From Micromonospora inositola (GTDB lineage Bacteria; Actinomycetota; Actinomycetes; Mycobacteriales; Micromonosporaceae), in contig NZ_LT607754.1 in assembly GCF_900090285.1 (NCBI RefSeq), forward strand, positions 2,790,001 to 2,854,000: a stretch of DNA of 64,000 nucleotides. The letters are read 5' to 3'. Below, one piece after another: positions 49,404 through 58,202 of the stretch. The notes under the pieces were generated by a model. That model searched no databases. It had not been told where the DNA came from and worked only from the letters and a program-made list of their open reading frames with translations. A program made the translations under genes and the position numbers. Within the stretch, counting starts at the first letter, position 1. Each line of letters opens with the position of its first letter.

Positions 49404-51314
49404 TCAGCTCTCCTTCTGCGCGAGGGCGTCGAACTCGGCGAGCTCCTCGTCGGTCAGGTACTTGGACAGCTCGGCACGGTCGAAGAGGCGGATCAGCTCG
49501 CCCCGCATCGTCGGCAGCGGCTTGTGGGTCAGCCGGACGGTGTCGCCGTCCAGCGAGCAGACCAGGTTGACCTGCCGCCACTTCGGGTCCATCGCCGGGT
49601 GGTCCTCCCGGGTGTGGCCGCCGCGCGACTCCTGCCGCTCCAGCGCCGCCTTCGCGGTGCACTCCGAGACCACCAGCATGTTGCGCAGATCCAGCGCCAG
49701 GTGCCAGCCCGGGTTGTAGCGCCGGCCGCCGGCCGCACTCACCTTGGCCACCCGCTCGCGCAGCTCGGCCAGCCGGCTCAATGCGTCCACGAGCTCGCCC
49801 TCCCGCCGGATGATTCCGACCAGATCCCCCATCACCGCCTGGAGGTCCTGCTGGAGGGTGTACGGGCTCTCCCCGGTGTCCCGCTGCAGCGGCGCCAGCG
49901 CGGTTTCCACCGCGGTCTCCACCGCCGTGACCGGCACCTTCGGACGCGAGGTCAACTTGTCGGCGTACGAGGCGGCGTGGCCGCCCGCCCGCTTGCCGAA
50001 GACCAGCAGGTCGGACAGCGAGTTGCCGCCGAGCCGGTTCGAGCCGTGCATGCCGCCGGAGACCTCACCCGCGGCGAAGAGCCCGCGCACGGTGCCGTAC
50101 GCGGCGCCGGAGTCCGGCTCCACCTCGACGCCACCCATCACGTAGTGGCAGGTCGGGCCGACCTCCATCGGCTCCTTGGTGATGTCGACGTCGGCCAGCT
50201 CCTTGAACTGGTGGTACATCGACGGCAGGCGGCGGCGGATCTCCTCGGCCGGCAGCCGGGAGGCGATGTCCAGGTAGACGCCGCCGGCCGGCGTACCGCG
50301 ACCGGCCTTGACCTCGCTGTTGATCGCGCGGGCGACCTCGTCGCGGGGGAGCAGCTCCGGCGGACGCCGGTTGTTGTCCGGGTCCTTGTACCAGCGGTCC
50401 GCCTCCTCCTCGTTGTCCGCGTACTGCTTGCGGAAGACGTCGGGGACGTAGTCGAACATGAACCGCTTGCCGTCGGAGTTCTTCAGCACGCCGCCGTCAC
50501 CGCGCACCGACTCGGTGACCAGGATGCCCTTCACCGACACGGGCCAGACCATGCCGGTGGGGTGGAACTGGAGGAACTCCATGTTGATCAGGGTGGCCCC
50601 GGCGCGCAGCGCGAGGGCGTGACCGTCCCCGGTGTACTCCCAGGAGTTCGAGGTGACCTTGTAGGACCGGCCCACGCCGCCCGTCGCGAGGACCACCGCG
50701 GGGGCCTCGAAGAGGACGAACTCGCCGGACTCCCGGTAGTAGCCGAACGCGCCGGCCACCCGCTCCCCGTCGAGCAGCAGCTCGGTGATGGTGGTCTCGG
50801 CGAAGACCTTGATCCGGGCCTCGTAGTCGCCGAGGTCGCGCTTGTCCTCCTGCTGGAGGGAGACGATCTTCTGCTGGAGGGTACGGATCAGCTCCAGGCC
50901 GGTCCGGTCACCGACGTGCGCCAGGCGCGGGTACTCGTGGCCGCCGAAGTTGCGCTGCGAGATCTTCCCGTCCTTGGTGCGGTCGAAGAGCGCCCCGTAC
51001 GTCTCCAGCTCCCAGATCCGCTGCGGCGACTCCTTCGCGTGCAGCTCGGCCATCCGGAAGTTGTTGAGGAACTTGCCGCCGCGCATGGTGTCGCGGAAGT
51101 GCACCTGCCAGTTGTCCCGGCTGTTCACGTTCCCCATCGCGGCCGCCGCGCCGCCCTCGGCCATCACCGTGTGCGCCTTGCCGAACAGCGACTTGGAGAT
51201 GATCGCGGTCTTCTTGCCGGCCAGCCGGGCCTCGATCGCCGCCCGCAGGCCGGCGCCGCCGGCCCCGATCACGACGACGTCGTAGTGGTGTCGTTCGATT
51301 CGCGTCTCAGTCAT
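49404..51314 (-). CDS. sdhA: Succinate dehydrogenase flavoprotein subunit
   Basis: The 636-residue protein has the FAD-binding motif VVVIGAGGAGLRAAIEARLA, the FAD-attachment region FGKAHTVMAEGG with His48 as the likely covalent ligand, and the active-site stretches FLQFHPTGM, TESVRGDGG and GEVSGGMHGSNRLGGNSL. This is the succinate/fumarate oxidoreductase catalytic subunit, cytoplasmic face. The ATG at 51314 lies 11 nt after sdhC, and sdhB begins 4 nt after its stop. Length and gene order match mycobacterial Sdh1 (Rv0248c type). Confidence 0.95.
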   Translation of the reverse strand: MTETRIERHHYDVVVIGAGGAGLRAAIEARLAGKKTAIISKSLFGKAHTVMAEGGAAAAMGNVNSRDNWQVHFRDTMRGGKFLNNFRMAELHAKESPQRIWELETYGALFDRTKDGKISQRNFGGHEYPRLAHVGDRTGLELIRTLQQKIVSLQQEDKRDLGDYEARIKVFAETTITELLLDGERVAGAFGYYRESGEFVLFEAPAVVLATGGVGRSYKVTSNSWEYTGDGHALALRAGATLINMEFLQFHPTGMVWPVSVKGILVTESVRGDGGVLKNSDGKRFMFDYVPDVFRKQYADNEEEADRWYKDPDNNRRPPELLPRDEVARAINSEVKAGRGTPAGGVYLDIASRLPAEEIRRRLPSMYHQFKELADVDITKEPMEVGPTCHYVMGGVEVEPDSGAAYGTVRGLFAAGEVSGGMHGSNRLGGNSLSDLLVFGKRAGGHAASYADKLTSRPKVPVTAVETAVETALAPLQRDTGESPYTLQQDLQAVMGDLVGIIRREGELVDALSRLAELRERVAKVSAAGGRRYNPGWHLALDLRNMLVVSECTAKAALERQESRGGHTREDHPAMDPKWRQVNLVCSLDGDTVRLTHKPLPTMRGELIRLFDRAELSKYLTDEELAEFDALAQKES

Positions 51315-51325
51315 GTCCAGGGCCT

Positions 51326-52132
51326 CTAGTTGATGAACCGCAGGTCGTTGAACCAGCCGGCCGCCACCGCCATGACGTAGAAGTCGGTGAGCGCCAGGGT
51401 GCCGAGGGTGATCCAGGCGAGCTGCATGTGCCGGACGTTCAGCCAGGAGATGAACGTCCAGGCCTGGTAGCGCATCGGGTGCTTGGAGAAGTGCTTGAGC
51501 CGGCCGCCGATGATGTGCCGGCAGGAGTGGCAGGAGATGGTGTACGCCCAGAGCATCACCACGTTGGCCAGCAGGACCAGGTTGCCCAGGCCGAAGCCGA
51601 AGCCCTTCGGCGAGTGGAAGGCGTAGATCGCGTCGTAGGTGTTGATCAGCGAGATGATCGCGGCGGCGTAGAAGAAGTAGCGGTGCAGGTTCTGCCCGAG
51701 CAGCGGGAACCGGGTCTCCCCGCCGTACGCCTGGTGCCCGTCCGGCACCGCGCAGGCTGGCGGCGACAGCCAGAACGACCGGTAGTACGCCTTGCGGTAG
51801 TAGTAGCAGGTCAGCCGGAACAGCAGCAGGAACGGCAGGGTCAGCGCCGCGTCCGGGATGATCCACCAGCCGGGCAGGAAGCTGCCGAAGTGCGAGGAGC
51901 CCTCGACGCACCGGTCCGTCACGCACGGGGAGTAGAACGGGGTCAGGTAGTGGTACCCGTCCACCCAGTACCACTTGTGCATGAAGACCCGGACCGTCGC
52001 GTACGCGACCCAGGCGCTGAGCCCGATGACGGTGATCAGAGGCTGGAACCACCAGCGGTCGGTCCGCAACGTCTTCGCCGCGATCGCGGCGCGTGCCCGC
52101 GCCCCCCGCGGCCTCGTTGCCGTTGATGTCAT
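51326..52132 (-). CDS. sdhC: Sdh1-type succinate dehydrogenase membrane subunit
   Basis: The 268-residue protein has five membrane helices (about 28-50, 88-108, 150-170, 180-200, 237-260), long for an SdhC. It has no close match to the usual two-subunit SdhC/SdhD anchor. It resembles the mycobacterial Sdh1 anchor (Rv0249c type), reported to hold a membrane-embedded Rieske-type FeS cluster. A CHSCRH motif at 201-206 at the end of helix four is a candidate ligand set. It should take electrons from SdhB to menaquinone. ATG 52132 has GGGAG upstream. Confidence 0.85.
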   Translation of the reverse strand: MTSTATRPRGARARAAIAAKTLRTDRWWFQPLITVIGLSAWVAYATVRVFMHKWYWVDGYHYLTPFYSPCVTDRCVEGSSHFGSFLPGWWIIPDAALTLPFLLLFRLTCYYYRKAYYRSFWLSPPACAVPDGHQAYGGETRFPLLGQNLHRYFFYAAAIISLINTYDAIYAFHSPKGFGFGLGNLVLLANVVMLWAYTISCHSCRHIIGGRLKHFSKHPMRYQAWTFISWLNVRHMQLAWITLGTLALTDFYVMAVAAGWFNDLRFIN

Positions 52133-52261
52133 TCGAGTCGTCTCCCTGACGGGGCCCTCGCGGGCGGCGGATCAGTCGTACCGGTCAGCGGACCGGCGAG
52201 ACCGCGTCCACTGCCACGTCTTGCGCACGCAGGCGACCACACCGGCGTACCGGCGCAGCTA

Positions 52262-52277
52262 AGTGACACACGTTACG
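52262..52277. promoter_or_regulatory. CRP-like box upstream of sdhCAB
   Basis: AGTGACACACGTTACG fits the GTGA-N6-TCAC pattern of actinobacterial CRP/GlxR proteins except for one base (TTAC). It is about 130 nt upstream of the sdhC ATG, in a 256-nt region after tldE with no other gene. Regulation by a CRP protein is inference. Confidence 0.35.
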
Positions 52278-52388
52278 CCGATCTTCGCGGCCCGGCCGCG
52301 CAACGCAGTGTCCCGTGTGTCCCGCACGTTGGAAAGCCCCCGGAGCATGATCGATGTCCGGCCGTTAGGAAAGATCGACCGGCGCGCG

Positions 52389-53795
52389 TCAGCCGGAGGC
52401 CCCGCCGGTGAAGTTCCAGGCGGCCAGCCGCAGCGGCGGCGCCTCCCACCAGACGCCGTCCATCCGATCCGGTTGCCGGACCGGCCGCCGGCCGAGGCCC
52501 AGCACCGCGCCGGGGCCGAGCGCCCGCGGGTACGACTCGGTGAAGCGGAAGTCGCGGACCGCCCGGGTCGGCACCCCGTCCTCGACCAGCCAGACCCCGT
52601 TGCGGGTCAGGCCGGTGATCACCAGGCGCTTCGGGTCGAGCACCCGGGTGTACCAGAAGTCGCTGACCAGCAGCCCTCGCTCCACCCCGGCGATCAGTTC
52701 GGCGGTGTCCCGGTCGGCCACCGCGCCGGCGCCCCCGACCGGGTCGTCGCCGGCCGGCCCGTCGTCGCCGGAGCCAGCGCCGCCGGTTGCGGCGACGAGG
52801 CGGATGTTGTGTGGGATCGGCCCGAAGGTGGCGCTGCCCGGCCCGCCGTGACCGGTCGAACCGGTCCCCGCCTGCGCGCCGCCGCGCCGGTCGTGCGCCA
52901 CCGCCCGGGTGACACCGCCGTCGACCAGGGCCAGCGCGCGCCGGGCGGTCCCCTCCGGGTCGTACGGGAGGGCCGAGCCGTGCAGCGGGTCGTCGACCAG
53001 GGTCACCGCCGGGTCGAACTGGGCCACGCCCGGCTCGGCGAAGGACTGCCGCTCCGCGTACCGCTTGCCGTTGAAGCCGTACCACGCCAGGTTCTGCAAG
53101 AGGTCGGCGACGGCGGCCGGTTCGAGCACCACCTCGTACCGGCCCGGGGGCAGCTCGACCGGGTCGGCGGCGGCGCGCGCCTTGGCGGCCGCCCGGGCGC
53201 CGAGGGCGGCGCCGTCGAGGTCGGCGAGGCGGTCGGCGCAGAGCCGGGCGACCCCGTCCGCCCCGCCGGTCCGCGCGATGCCGTCCATCGCCGCCTCGGC
53301 CGAGCGGCCCCGGGCGCTGTGGCCCGCGGAGTTGGCGAACGCTCCGGATCGGTGCGCGGTACGGCAGTAGCCGGCCGCCTCCAGCCCACCGGCGGCGTCC
53401 ACGAAGGCGCGTACCCGGGCGGCACGCTCGTCCGGGTCCGCGTCGGCGGTGGCCTCGTCCCAGTCGGGGGCCGACGGCACCGCCGACGGCGGGGTCAGCC
53501 CCGGCCAGGCCGGGTCGGGTGGGCCGAGCCGCGCCGCGGTCAGCGTCCGCTCGACCAGCGCGTGCAGCCCGTCGGGGGTGACGATGCTGCCGCTGCCGGC
53601 GGCGGTCCGGCCGTCGACGTGCAGCCGCAGCCGCACCCCGACGGCCGACTCGGCGACGTTCTGGTGGATGAAGGAGTTGGCGAAACGGGTCAGCGCCAGC
53701 TCGAACCGGCTCGCCACCACCTCGGCCTGCGCGTCCGGCCCGGCGAGCCGGCGGACCAGCTCCACCACCTGACCGGCGATGTCCAGCTCGCTCAT
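52389..53795 (-). CDS. TldE/PmbA-like metalloprotease subunit
   Basis: The 468-residue protein has the TldD/PmbA fold (N-terminal FANSFIHQNVAESAVGVRLR, C-terminal RGLLVSDFWYTRVLDPKRLV and SGTGN-like end region PGAVLGLGRRPVRQ) but lacks an HExxxH motif, so it is the non-catalytic TldE partner. A Gly/Ser/Asp-rich insertion (about 325-375) is unusual. TldD/TldE complexes degrade unfolded small peptides and mature some ribosomal peptides. Its ATG overlaps tldD by 4 nt (ATGA). Confidence 0.88.
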   Translation of the reverse strand: MSELDIAGQVVELVRRLAGPDAQAEVVASRFELALTRFANSFIHQNVAESAVGVRLRLHVDGRTAAGSGSIVTPDGLHALVERTLTAARLGPPDPAWPGLTPPSAVPSAPDWDEATADADPDERAARVRAFVDAAGGLEAAGYCRTAHRSGAFANSAGHSARGRSAEAAMDGIARTGGADGVARLCADRLADLDGAALGARAAAKARAAADPVELPPGRYEVVLEPAAVADLLQNLAWYGFNGKRYAERQSFAEPGVAQFDPAVTLVDDPLHGSALPYDPEGTARRALALVDGGVTRAVAHDRRGGAQAGTGSTGHGGPGSATFGPIPHNIRLVAATGGAGSGDDGPAGDDPVGGAGAVADRDTAELIAGVERGLLVSDFWYTRVLDPKRLVITGLTRNGVWLVEDGVPTRAVRDFRFTESYPRALGPGAVLGLGRRPVRQPDRMDGVWWEAPPLRLAAWNFTGGASG

Positions 53796-55228
53796 GCCCG
53801 CACCCCCACCCGGACGTTGCGGAACCGGGCCGGCGCGGCCGGGTGGCCGGTGTGGCCGGTCTGGCCGGGTTGACCCTTGCCGCAGTTCGGTGTGCCCCAC
53901 GGGACGATCTCCGAGGAGAGCATGTCCATCGACCGCCAGAAGAGCGGGCCGATCCCGGTGTATGTCGGGTTGCGCAGCATCCGCCCGCGCCGGCCCTTCT
54001 TCACCTCCCAGCCGATCTCGCAGCCGAACTGGAAGTTGAGCCGTTTGTCGTCGATGGACCAGGAGCGGTTGAGGTCCATCAGGACCCCGTCCTCGGTGGC
54101 GGCGATGATCTCGTCGAGGGTGTGCGGGCCGGGCTCCAGGCCGACGTTGGTCATCCGCACCATCGGCAGCCGGGCCCAGCCGTCGGCGCGTACGCTGCCG
54201 CCGTGGTCGAGACCGGCGACGGCGGCCGAGTCCCGGCCGGCGAGCACGCCCACCCACCGCCCCTCGCGGACCGCGTCCCGCTTCACCGCCGGGGAACCCT
54301 CGTCGTCGTAGCCGAAGCTGCCGAGCGCGCCGGGCAGGGCCGGGTCGATGGTGACATTCATCAGCTCCGAGCCGTAGCGCAGCGTGCCGAGCTGGGCCAG
54401 GTCCAGCCAGGACGTGCCGGCGAAGGCGGCCTCCCAGCCGAGGATCCGGTCCAGCTCGATCGCGTGCCCGACCGACTCGTGGATCTGCAACGCGAGCTGC
54501 TCGCCGCCGAGGATCAGGTCGGTCTCGCCGGCCGGGCACTCGGGGGCGGTGAGCAGCTCCCGGGACTCCTCGGCGATCCGGGCCGCGTGCGCGGCCAGGT
54601 CGAGGGAGGTGACCAGCTCCCAGCCGGTGGTGCCGTACTGGCCCCGGTAGCTGGGATAGGAGCGGCGCTGCGTCTCCCCGTCGCCGATGGAGGTGGCCGA
54701 GATGCCGCCGCCGCACTCCCGGATCCGCTGGTCGATCCGGTGCCCCTCGCTGGAGACGAACCACTTGGCGGTGTCCCAGATCTGGTAGAGCCCCTCGGCC
54801 AGGTCGGCGCCGTGCTCCCGCATCGTCCCGGTGGCCCGGACCAGCAGATCGCCCTTGTCCGACAGGGGCACGCCGAGCGGGTCGACCGCGCAGCCCGAGG
54901 CCCAGCTCGCGGTGGTCGCCTCGACGGGTACCAGGTCGATGGGCGGGCCGGGGACCCGCGCGCTCGCGGCGGCGATCCGCGCGGCGCGCCGGCCGGCGTC
55001 GCGGGCCGCCGCGTCCGACAGATCCGGTACGGCGTGGAAGCCCCAGCTCGACCCGACCAGCGCCCGGACCCCCAACCCGATGCTCTCGTCCTGGGTCAGC
55101 TCCTCGATGTCGCCGTTGCGGGCCGACATCGACTCGTAGCGGCGGTGCATCACCCGGGCGTCCGCGTACCGGGCGCCCGCATCGAGGGCGGCCTGGACGG
55201 CGGCGGACGCCGCGTCGAACTCGGTCAT
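53792..55228 (-). CDS. TldD-like zinc metalloprotease subunit
   Basis: The 478-residue protein has the zinc motif HESVGHAIE (His250, Glu251, His255), in the HExxxH form specific to TldD, after ILGGEQLALQI. The C-terminal region FGCEIGWEVKKGRRGRMLRN and NPTYTGIGPLFWRSMDML with the third ligand Cys of NCGKGQPGQ fits the family. Together with TldE it would make a hexagonal-pore protease in the cytoplasm. ATG 55228 (MTEFDAAS) is chosen over an in-frame ATG ten codons upstream. Confidence 0.92.
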   Translation of the reverse strand: MTEFDAASAAVQAALDAGARYADARVMHRRYESMSARNGDIEELTQDESIGLGVRALVGSSWGFHAVPDLSDAAARDAGRRAARIAAASARVPGPPIDLVPVEATTASWASGCAVDPLGVPLSDKGDLLVRATGTMREHGADLAEGLYQIWDTAKWFVSSEGHRIDQRIRECGGGISATSIGDGETQRRSYPSYRGQYGTTGWELVTSLDLAAHAARIAEESRELLTAPECPAGETDLILGGEQLALQIHESVGHAIELDRILGWEAAFAGTSWLDLAQLGTLRYGSELMNVTIDPALPGALGSFGYDDEGSPAVKRDAVREGRWVGVLAGRDSAAVAGLDHGGSVRADGWARLPMVRMTNVGLEPGPHTLDEIIAATEDGVLMDLNRSWSIDDKRLNFQFGCEIGWEVKKGRRGRMLRNPTYTGIGPLFWRSMDMLSSEIVPWGTPNCGKGQPGQTGHTGHPAAPARFRNVRVGVRA

Positions 55229-55261
55229 GCGCTCGACCCTAGGCGAGCCGACCGACATCCG

Positions 55262-55810
55262 TCAGGGGACGAGATCCTCCGGCCGGATCGTCGCCCGCAC
55301 CGGCTCGCTCAGCTCCAGGACCTGGCCGGGCTTGGTCACCGACTGCTCCTTGTAATGGCTGTAGTGCCGACGGTGGAGATGCAGGGTGCCGTTCTCCTGC
55401 TCGATCAACAGGTACCACTCGATGCCGGCAGCCGCGTAGTAGTGCATCTTGAGCACCTTGTCGGTGGCGGCGTTGCTCGGCGAGATGATCTCGCAGACCA
55501 GCCGTACGTCCCTGGCGTCGACGTTGAGTTCGTCGAAGTCGATGGGGCCGGTGATGACGAGGTCGGGAATCGGAATGCGACCGGGTCGGAGCCGTACGTT
55601 GACCGCTTCGAGCACGTGCAACCCGGCCGCGCGCGCGGGGACGCGCAGTGCCGCCCGCAGCTCGCCGGAGATGTTCTGGTGCCGTGGGGTGGGGGCTGGG
55701 GTCACGTGGAGGCTCCCGTCGAAGAGTTCGACGCGTTGCTGCGTCTCGCCGAGGGCGAGGTACTCCTCTTCGGTCCACGGTCCGTCGTGCCCGAACACCG
55801 CCGCGGTCAT
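55262..55810 (-). CDS. Uma2-family (DUF820) nuclease-like protein
   Basis: The 182-residue protein has the PD-(D/E)xK core of Uma2 proteins: RVELFDGSLHVTPAPTPRHQ, then IPIPDLVITG (catalytic Asp), LVCEIISPSNAATDKVLKMH with the E-x-K/S-P-S-N signature, and YAAAGIEWYLLIE. The family is very common in actinobacteria and cyanobacteria and of uncertain role. ATG 55810 (MTAAVFG) is preferred; the frame extends 20 codons upstream. Its promoter region, shared with importer 2, carries two inverted repeats. Confidence 0.88.
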   Translation of the reverse strand: MTAAVFGHDGPWTEEEYLALGETQQRVELFDGSLHVTPAPTPRHQNISGELRAALRVPARAAGLHVLEAVNVRLRPGRIPIPDLVITGPIDFDELNVDARDVRLVCEIISPSNAATDKVLKMHYYAAAGIEWYLLIEQENGTLHLHRRHYSHYKEQSVTKPGQVLELSEPVRATIRPEDLVP

Positions 55811-55847
55811 GGTCACCTCCACCTCATGCCGGCGGGAATCCTCCCGT

Positions 55848-55883
55848 GGTTGCCGCAACCATGGTCGCACCTGAGGTGCGACC
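55848..55883. promoter_or_regulatory. Inverted repeats upstream of the Uma2 gene
   Basis: GGTTG-CCG-CAACC near 55848-55860 is followed by GGTCGCACC-TGA-GGTGCGACC (55863-55883, perfect 9-bp arms), about 50 nt upstream of the Uma2 ATG. The pair could be an operator or a structured leader. The rest of 55884-56046 holds the importer 2 promoter. Confidence 0.4.
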
Positions 55884-55993
55884 GCGGTTGAACGACGTCG
55901 AGTTGCCGACGTGAATATGCAGGTGAGGGCTGTTCAGGTCCGATGCTGACTCGTTACGCTGAGCCCCGCTGACAGCTGCCGCTCTGTAGCTTA

Positions 55994-56022
55994 TTTTCGC
56001 CCTCAGATGTTTGCTGTAGGTT
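55994..56022 (+). promoter_or_regulatory. Probable promoter of importer 2
   Basis: TTTTCG (55994-55999), a 17-nt spacer and TAGGTT (56017-56022) precede a GAGGGAGG ribosome site and ATG 56047. The region is AT-richer than its surroundings. Confidence 0.4.
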
Positions 56023-56046
56023 CTCTTCATCACTGAGGGAGGCGTC

Positions 56047-57150
56047 ATGGGCAGGTCGGAGTCGGCGCCGTCCGGGGAACCGGACCGCCCCGAAGTGCCG
56101 GAGCAGCGCCCCGGCGAGGGGCCCTATCTGCGGGTGAACGACCTGCGGGTCCGCTTCGACACCGAGGACGGCGTGGTCCGCGCGGTCGACGGGGTGTCGT
56201 TCGCGGTCGAGCGTGGTCGCACGCTGGGCATCGTCGGCGAGTCCGGCTCGGGCAAGAGCGTCACCTCGCTGGCCATCCTCGGCCTGCACAACGCCAAGCG
56301 CGCCACCATCACCGGCGAGATCTCCGTCGGCGGCCGTCAGCTGGTCGGTCTGCCGGAGGAGCAGGTGCGGCGGCTGCGGGGCCGGGACATGGCGATGATC
56401 TTCCAGGATCCGTTGTCGGCCCTGCACCCGTACTTCACGGTGGGCAAGCAGATCGCCGAGGCGTACCGGGTGCACCATCCGAGGGCGGGGAAGCGGGAGG
56501 CCCGGCAGCGGGCGGTGGACATGCTGGATCGGGTGGGGATTCCGCAGCCGGCGAAGCGGTTCGATCAGTATCCGCACGAGTTCTCGGGTGGGATGCGGCA
56601 GCGAGCGATGATCGCGATGGCCCTGGTCAACGACCCGGATCTGTTGATCGCCGACGAGCCGACGACCGCCCTGGACGTGACGGTGCAGGCGCAGATCCTG
56701 GATCTGCTGGCTGATCTGCAGGCGGAGTTCCATTCGGCGATCATTCTGATCACGCATGACCTGGGTGTGGTCAGTCAGGTGGCCGATGACGTGTTGGTGA
56801 TGTACGGCGGTCGGGCGGTGGAGCACGGGAGTGTGGAGCAGGTGTTGCGGCGGCCGCAGCATCCGTACACGTGGGGGTTGTTGTCGAGCGTGCCGTCGTT
56901 GCGTGGTGACGCGGACGCGGATCTCGTGCCGATCAAGGGCAACCCGCCGTCGTTGATCAACCTGCCGTCGGGCTGCGCGTTCCACCCCCGCTGCCGGTAC
57001 GCCGGCCGCAACGGCAACCGGTCGAGCACCGAGGTGCCGGAGCTGCGCCCGGCGGGAGAGGCCGGCCACCTGGTCGCCTGCCACCTGCCGGCCGACGAGC
57101 GCGCCCGGCTCTACCGGGAGGACATCGCACAGGTGGGGGTGGCGCGATGA
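56047..57150 (+). CDS. oppD: Oligopeptide ABC transporter ATP-binding protein (OppD type), importer 2
   Basis: The 367-residue ATPase has Walker [11 protein letters not shown]-loop in [15 protein letters not shown], signature [15 protein letters not shown], Walker [14 protein letters not shown]-loop HDLGVV and the C-terminal family tail [14 protein letters not shown]. Its middle part uses many TTG, GGT, GTG and CTG codons, unlike the C-ending codons at the ends. It is the first gene of the D-F-C-B-A operon and overlaps the next by 4 nt. Confidence 0.92.
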   Translation: MGRSESAPSGEPDRPEVPEQRPGEGPYLRVNDLRVRFDTEDGVVRAVDGVSFAVERGRTLGIVGESGSGKSVTSLAILGLHNAKRATITGEISVGGRQLVGLPEEQVRRLRGRDMAMIFQDPLSALHPYFTVGKQIAEAYRVHHPRAGKREARQRAVDMLDRVGIPQPAKRFDQYPHEFSGGMRQRAMIAMALVNDPDLLIADEPTTALDVTVQAQILDLLADLQAEFHSAIILITHDLGVVSQVADDVLVMYGGRAVEHGSVEQVLRRPQHPYTWGLLSSVPSLRGDADADLVPIKGNPPSLINLPSGCAFHPRCRYAGRNGNRSSTEVPELRPAGEAGHLVACHLPADERARLYREDIAQVGVAR

Positions 57151-58202
57151 GCGGGGACGCCGAGCCGCTGCTGCGGGTCCGCGGCCTGACGAAGCACTTC
57201 CCGGTGCGGGACGGCTTCCGGTCGACCGGAGCGGTCCGGGCGGTCGACGGGCTGGACTTCGACGTGCGGCCGGGGGAGACCCTGGGGCTGGTCGGGGAGT
57301 CCGGGTGTGGGAAGACCACGACGGGTCGGATGCTGGTGCGGCTGCTGGAGCCGACCGCGGGCACGATCGAGTTCGCGGGGCGGGACATCACCCACGCCCG
57401 GCGGGGTGCGTTGCGGCCGTTGCGGCAGGACCTGCAGATCATCTTCCAGGACCCGTACGCGTCGTTGAACCCCCGGCACACCGTGGGTCGGATCGTGGCG
57501 ATGCCGTTGCAGGTCAACGGGATCACCCCGCCCGGCGGGGTGAAGAAGCGGGTCCAGGAGCTCCTCGAGCTGGTCGGGTTGAACCCGGAGCACTACAACC
57601 GGTACCCGCACGAGTTCTCCGGCGGGCAGCGCCAGCGCATCGGCATCGCCCGCGCCCTGGCGTTGCAGCCGAAGCTGATCGTCGCCGACGAGCCGGTCTC
57701 CGCACTGGACGTCTCCATCCAGGCGCAGGTGATCAACCTGCTGCGGGACCTGCAACGCGACCTCGATCTGGCGTTCGTGTTCATCGCCCACGACCTGGCC
57801 GTGGTCCGGCACTTCTGCCACCGCGTCGCCGTCATGTACCTGGGCAAGATCGTCGAGATCGGCGACCGCGACGACATCTACCAACGCCCCCAGCACCCCT
57901 ACACCCGGGCGCTGCTGTCCGCGATCCCCGACGTCACCACCCTCGGCCCCGCCGGACGCATCCGCCTCACCGGCGACGTCCCCACCCCACTCAACCCGCC
58001 CTCGGGCTGCCGCTTCCGCACCCGCTGCTGGAAAGCGCAGGACCGCTGCGCGACGGAGGAACCGGCACTGGTGCCCCGCGGCGGCAACCAGGCCACCGCC
58101 TGCCACTTCCCCGAGACGGGAACGATCAGCCCGGACCCAGGGCCGGCCGGCGAGAGTTCCGCCGGGCCGGTCGACGCGACCGCCGCGGAGGTGTCGAAAT
58201 GA
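57147..58202 (+). CDS. oppF: Oligopeptide ABC transporter ATP-binding protein (OppF type), importer 2
   Basis: The 351-residue ATPase has Walker [10 protein letters not shown], signature [15 protein letters not shown], Walker [14 protein letters not shown]-loop HDLAVV and C-terminal motif [14 protein letters not shown]. Its start overlaps oppD (ATGA) and its stop overlaps oppC (ATGA). The sequence is close in type to OppF of importer 1, but the operon order is different. Confidence 0.92.
   Translation: MSGDAEPLLRVRGLTKHFPVRDGFRSTGAVRAVDGLDFDVRPGETLGLVGESGCGKTTTGRMLVRLLEPTAGTIEFAGRDITHARRGALRPLRQDLQIIFQDPYASLNPRHTVGRIVAMPLQVNGITPPGGVKKRVQELLELVGLNPEHYNRYPHEFSGGQRQRIGIARALALQPKLIVADEPVSALDVSIQAQVINLLRDLQRDLDLAFVFIAHDLAVVRHFCHRVAVMYLGKIVEIGDRDDIYQRPQHPYTRALLSAIPDVTTLGPAGRIRLTGDVPTPLNPPSGCRFRTRCWKAQDRCATEEPALVPRGGNQATACHFPETGTISPDPGPAGESSAGPVDATAAEVSK

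Noticed and set aside
52389..55810. TldD/TldE plus Uma2 as a ribosomal-peptide biosynthesis cluster
   Set aside because: No precursor peptide, maturase or dedicated exporter is seen nearby; TldD/E pairs are common housekeeping proteases in actinobacteria.
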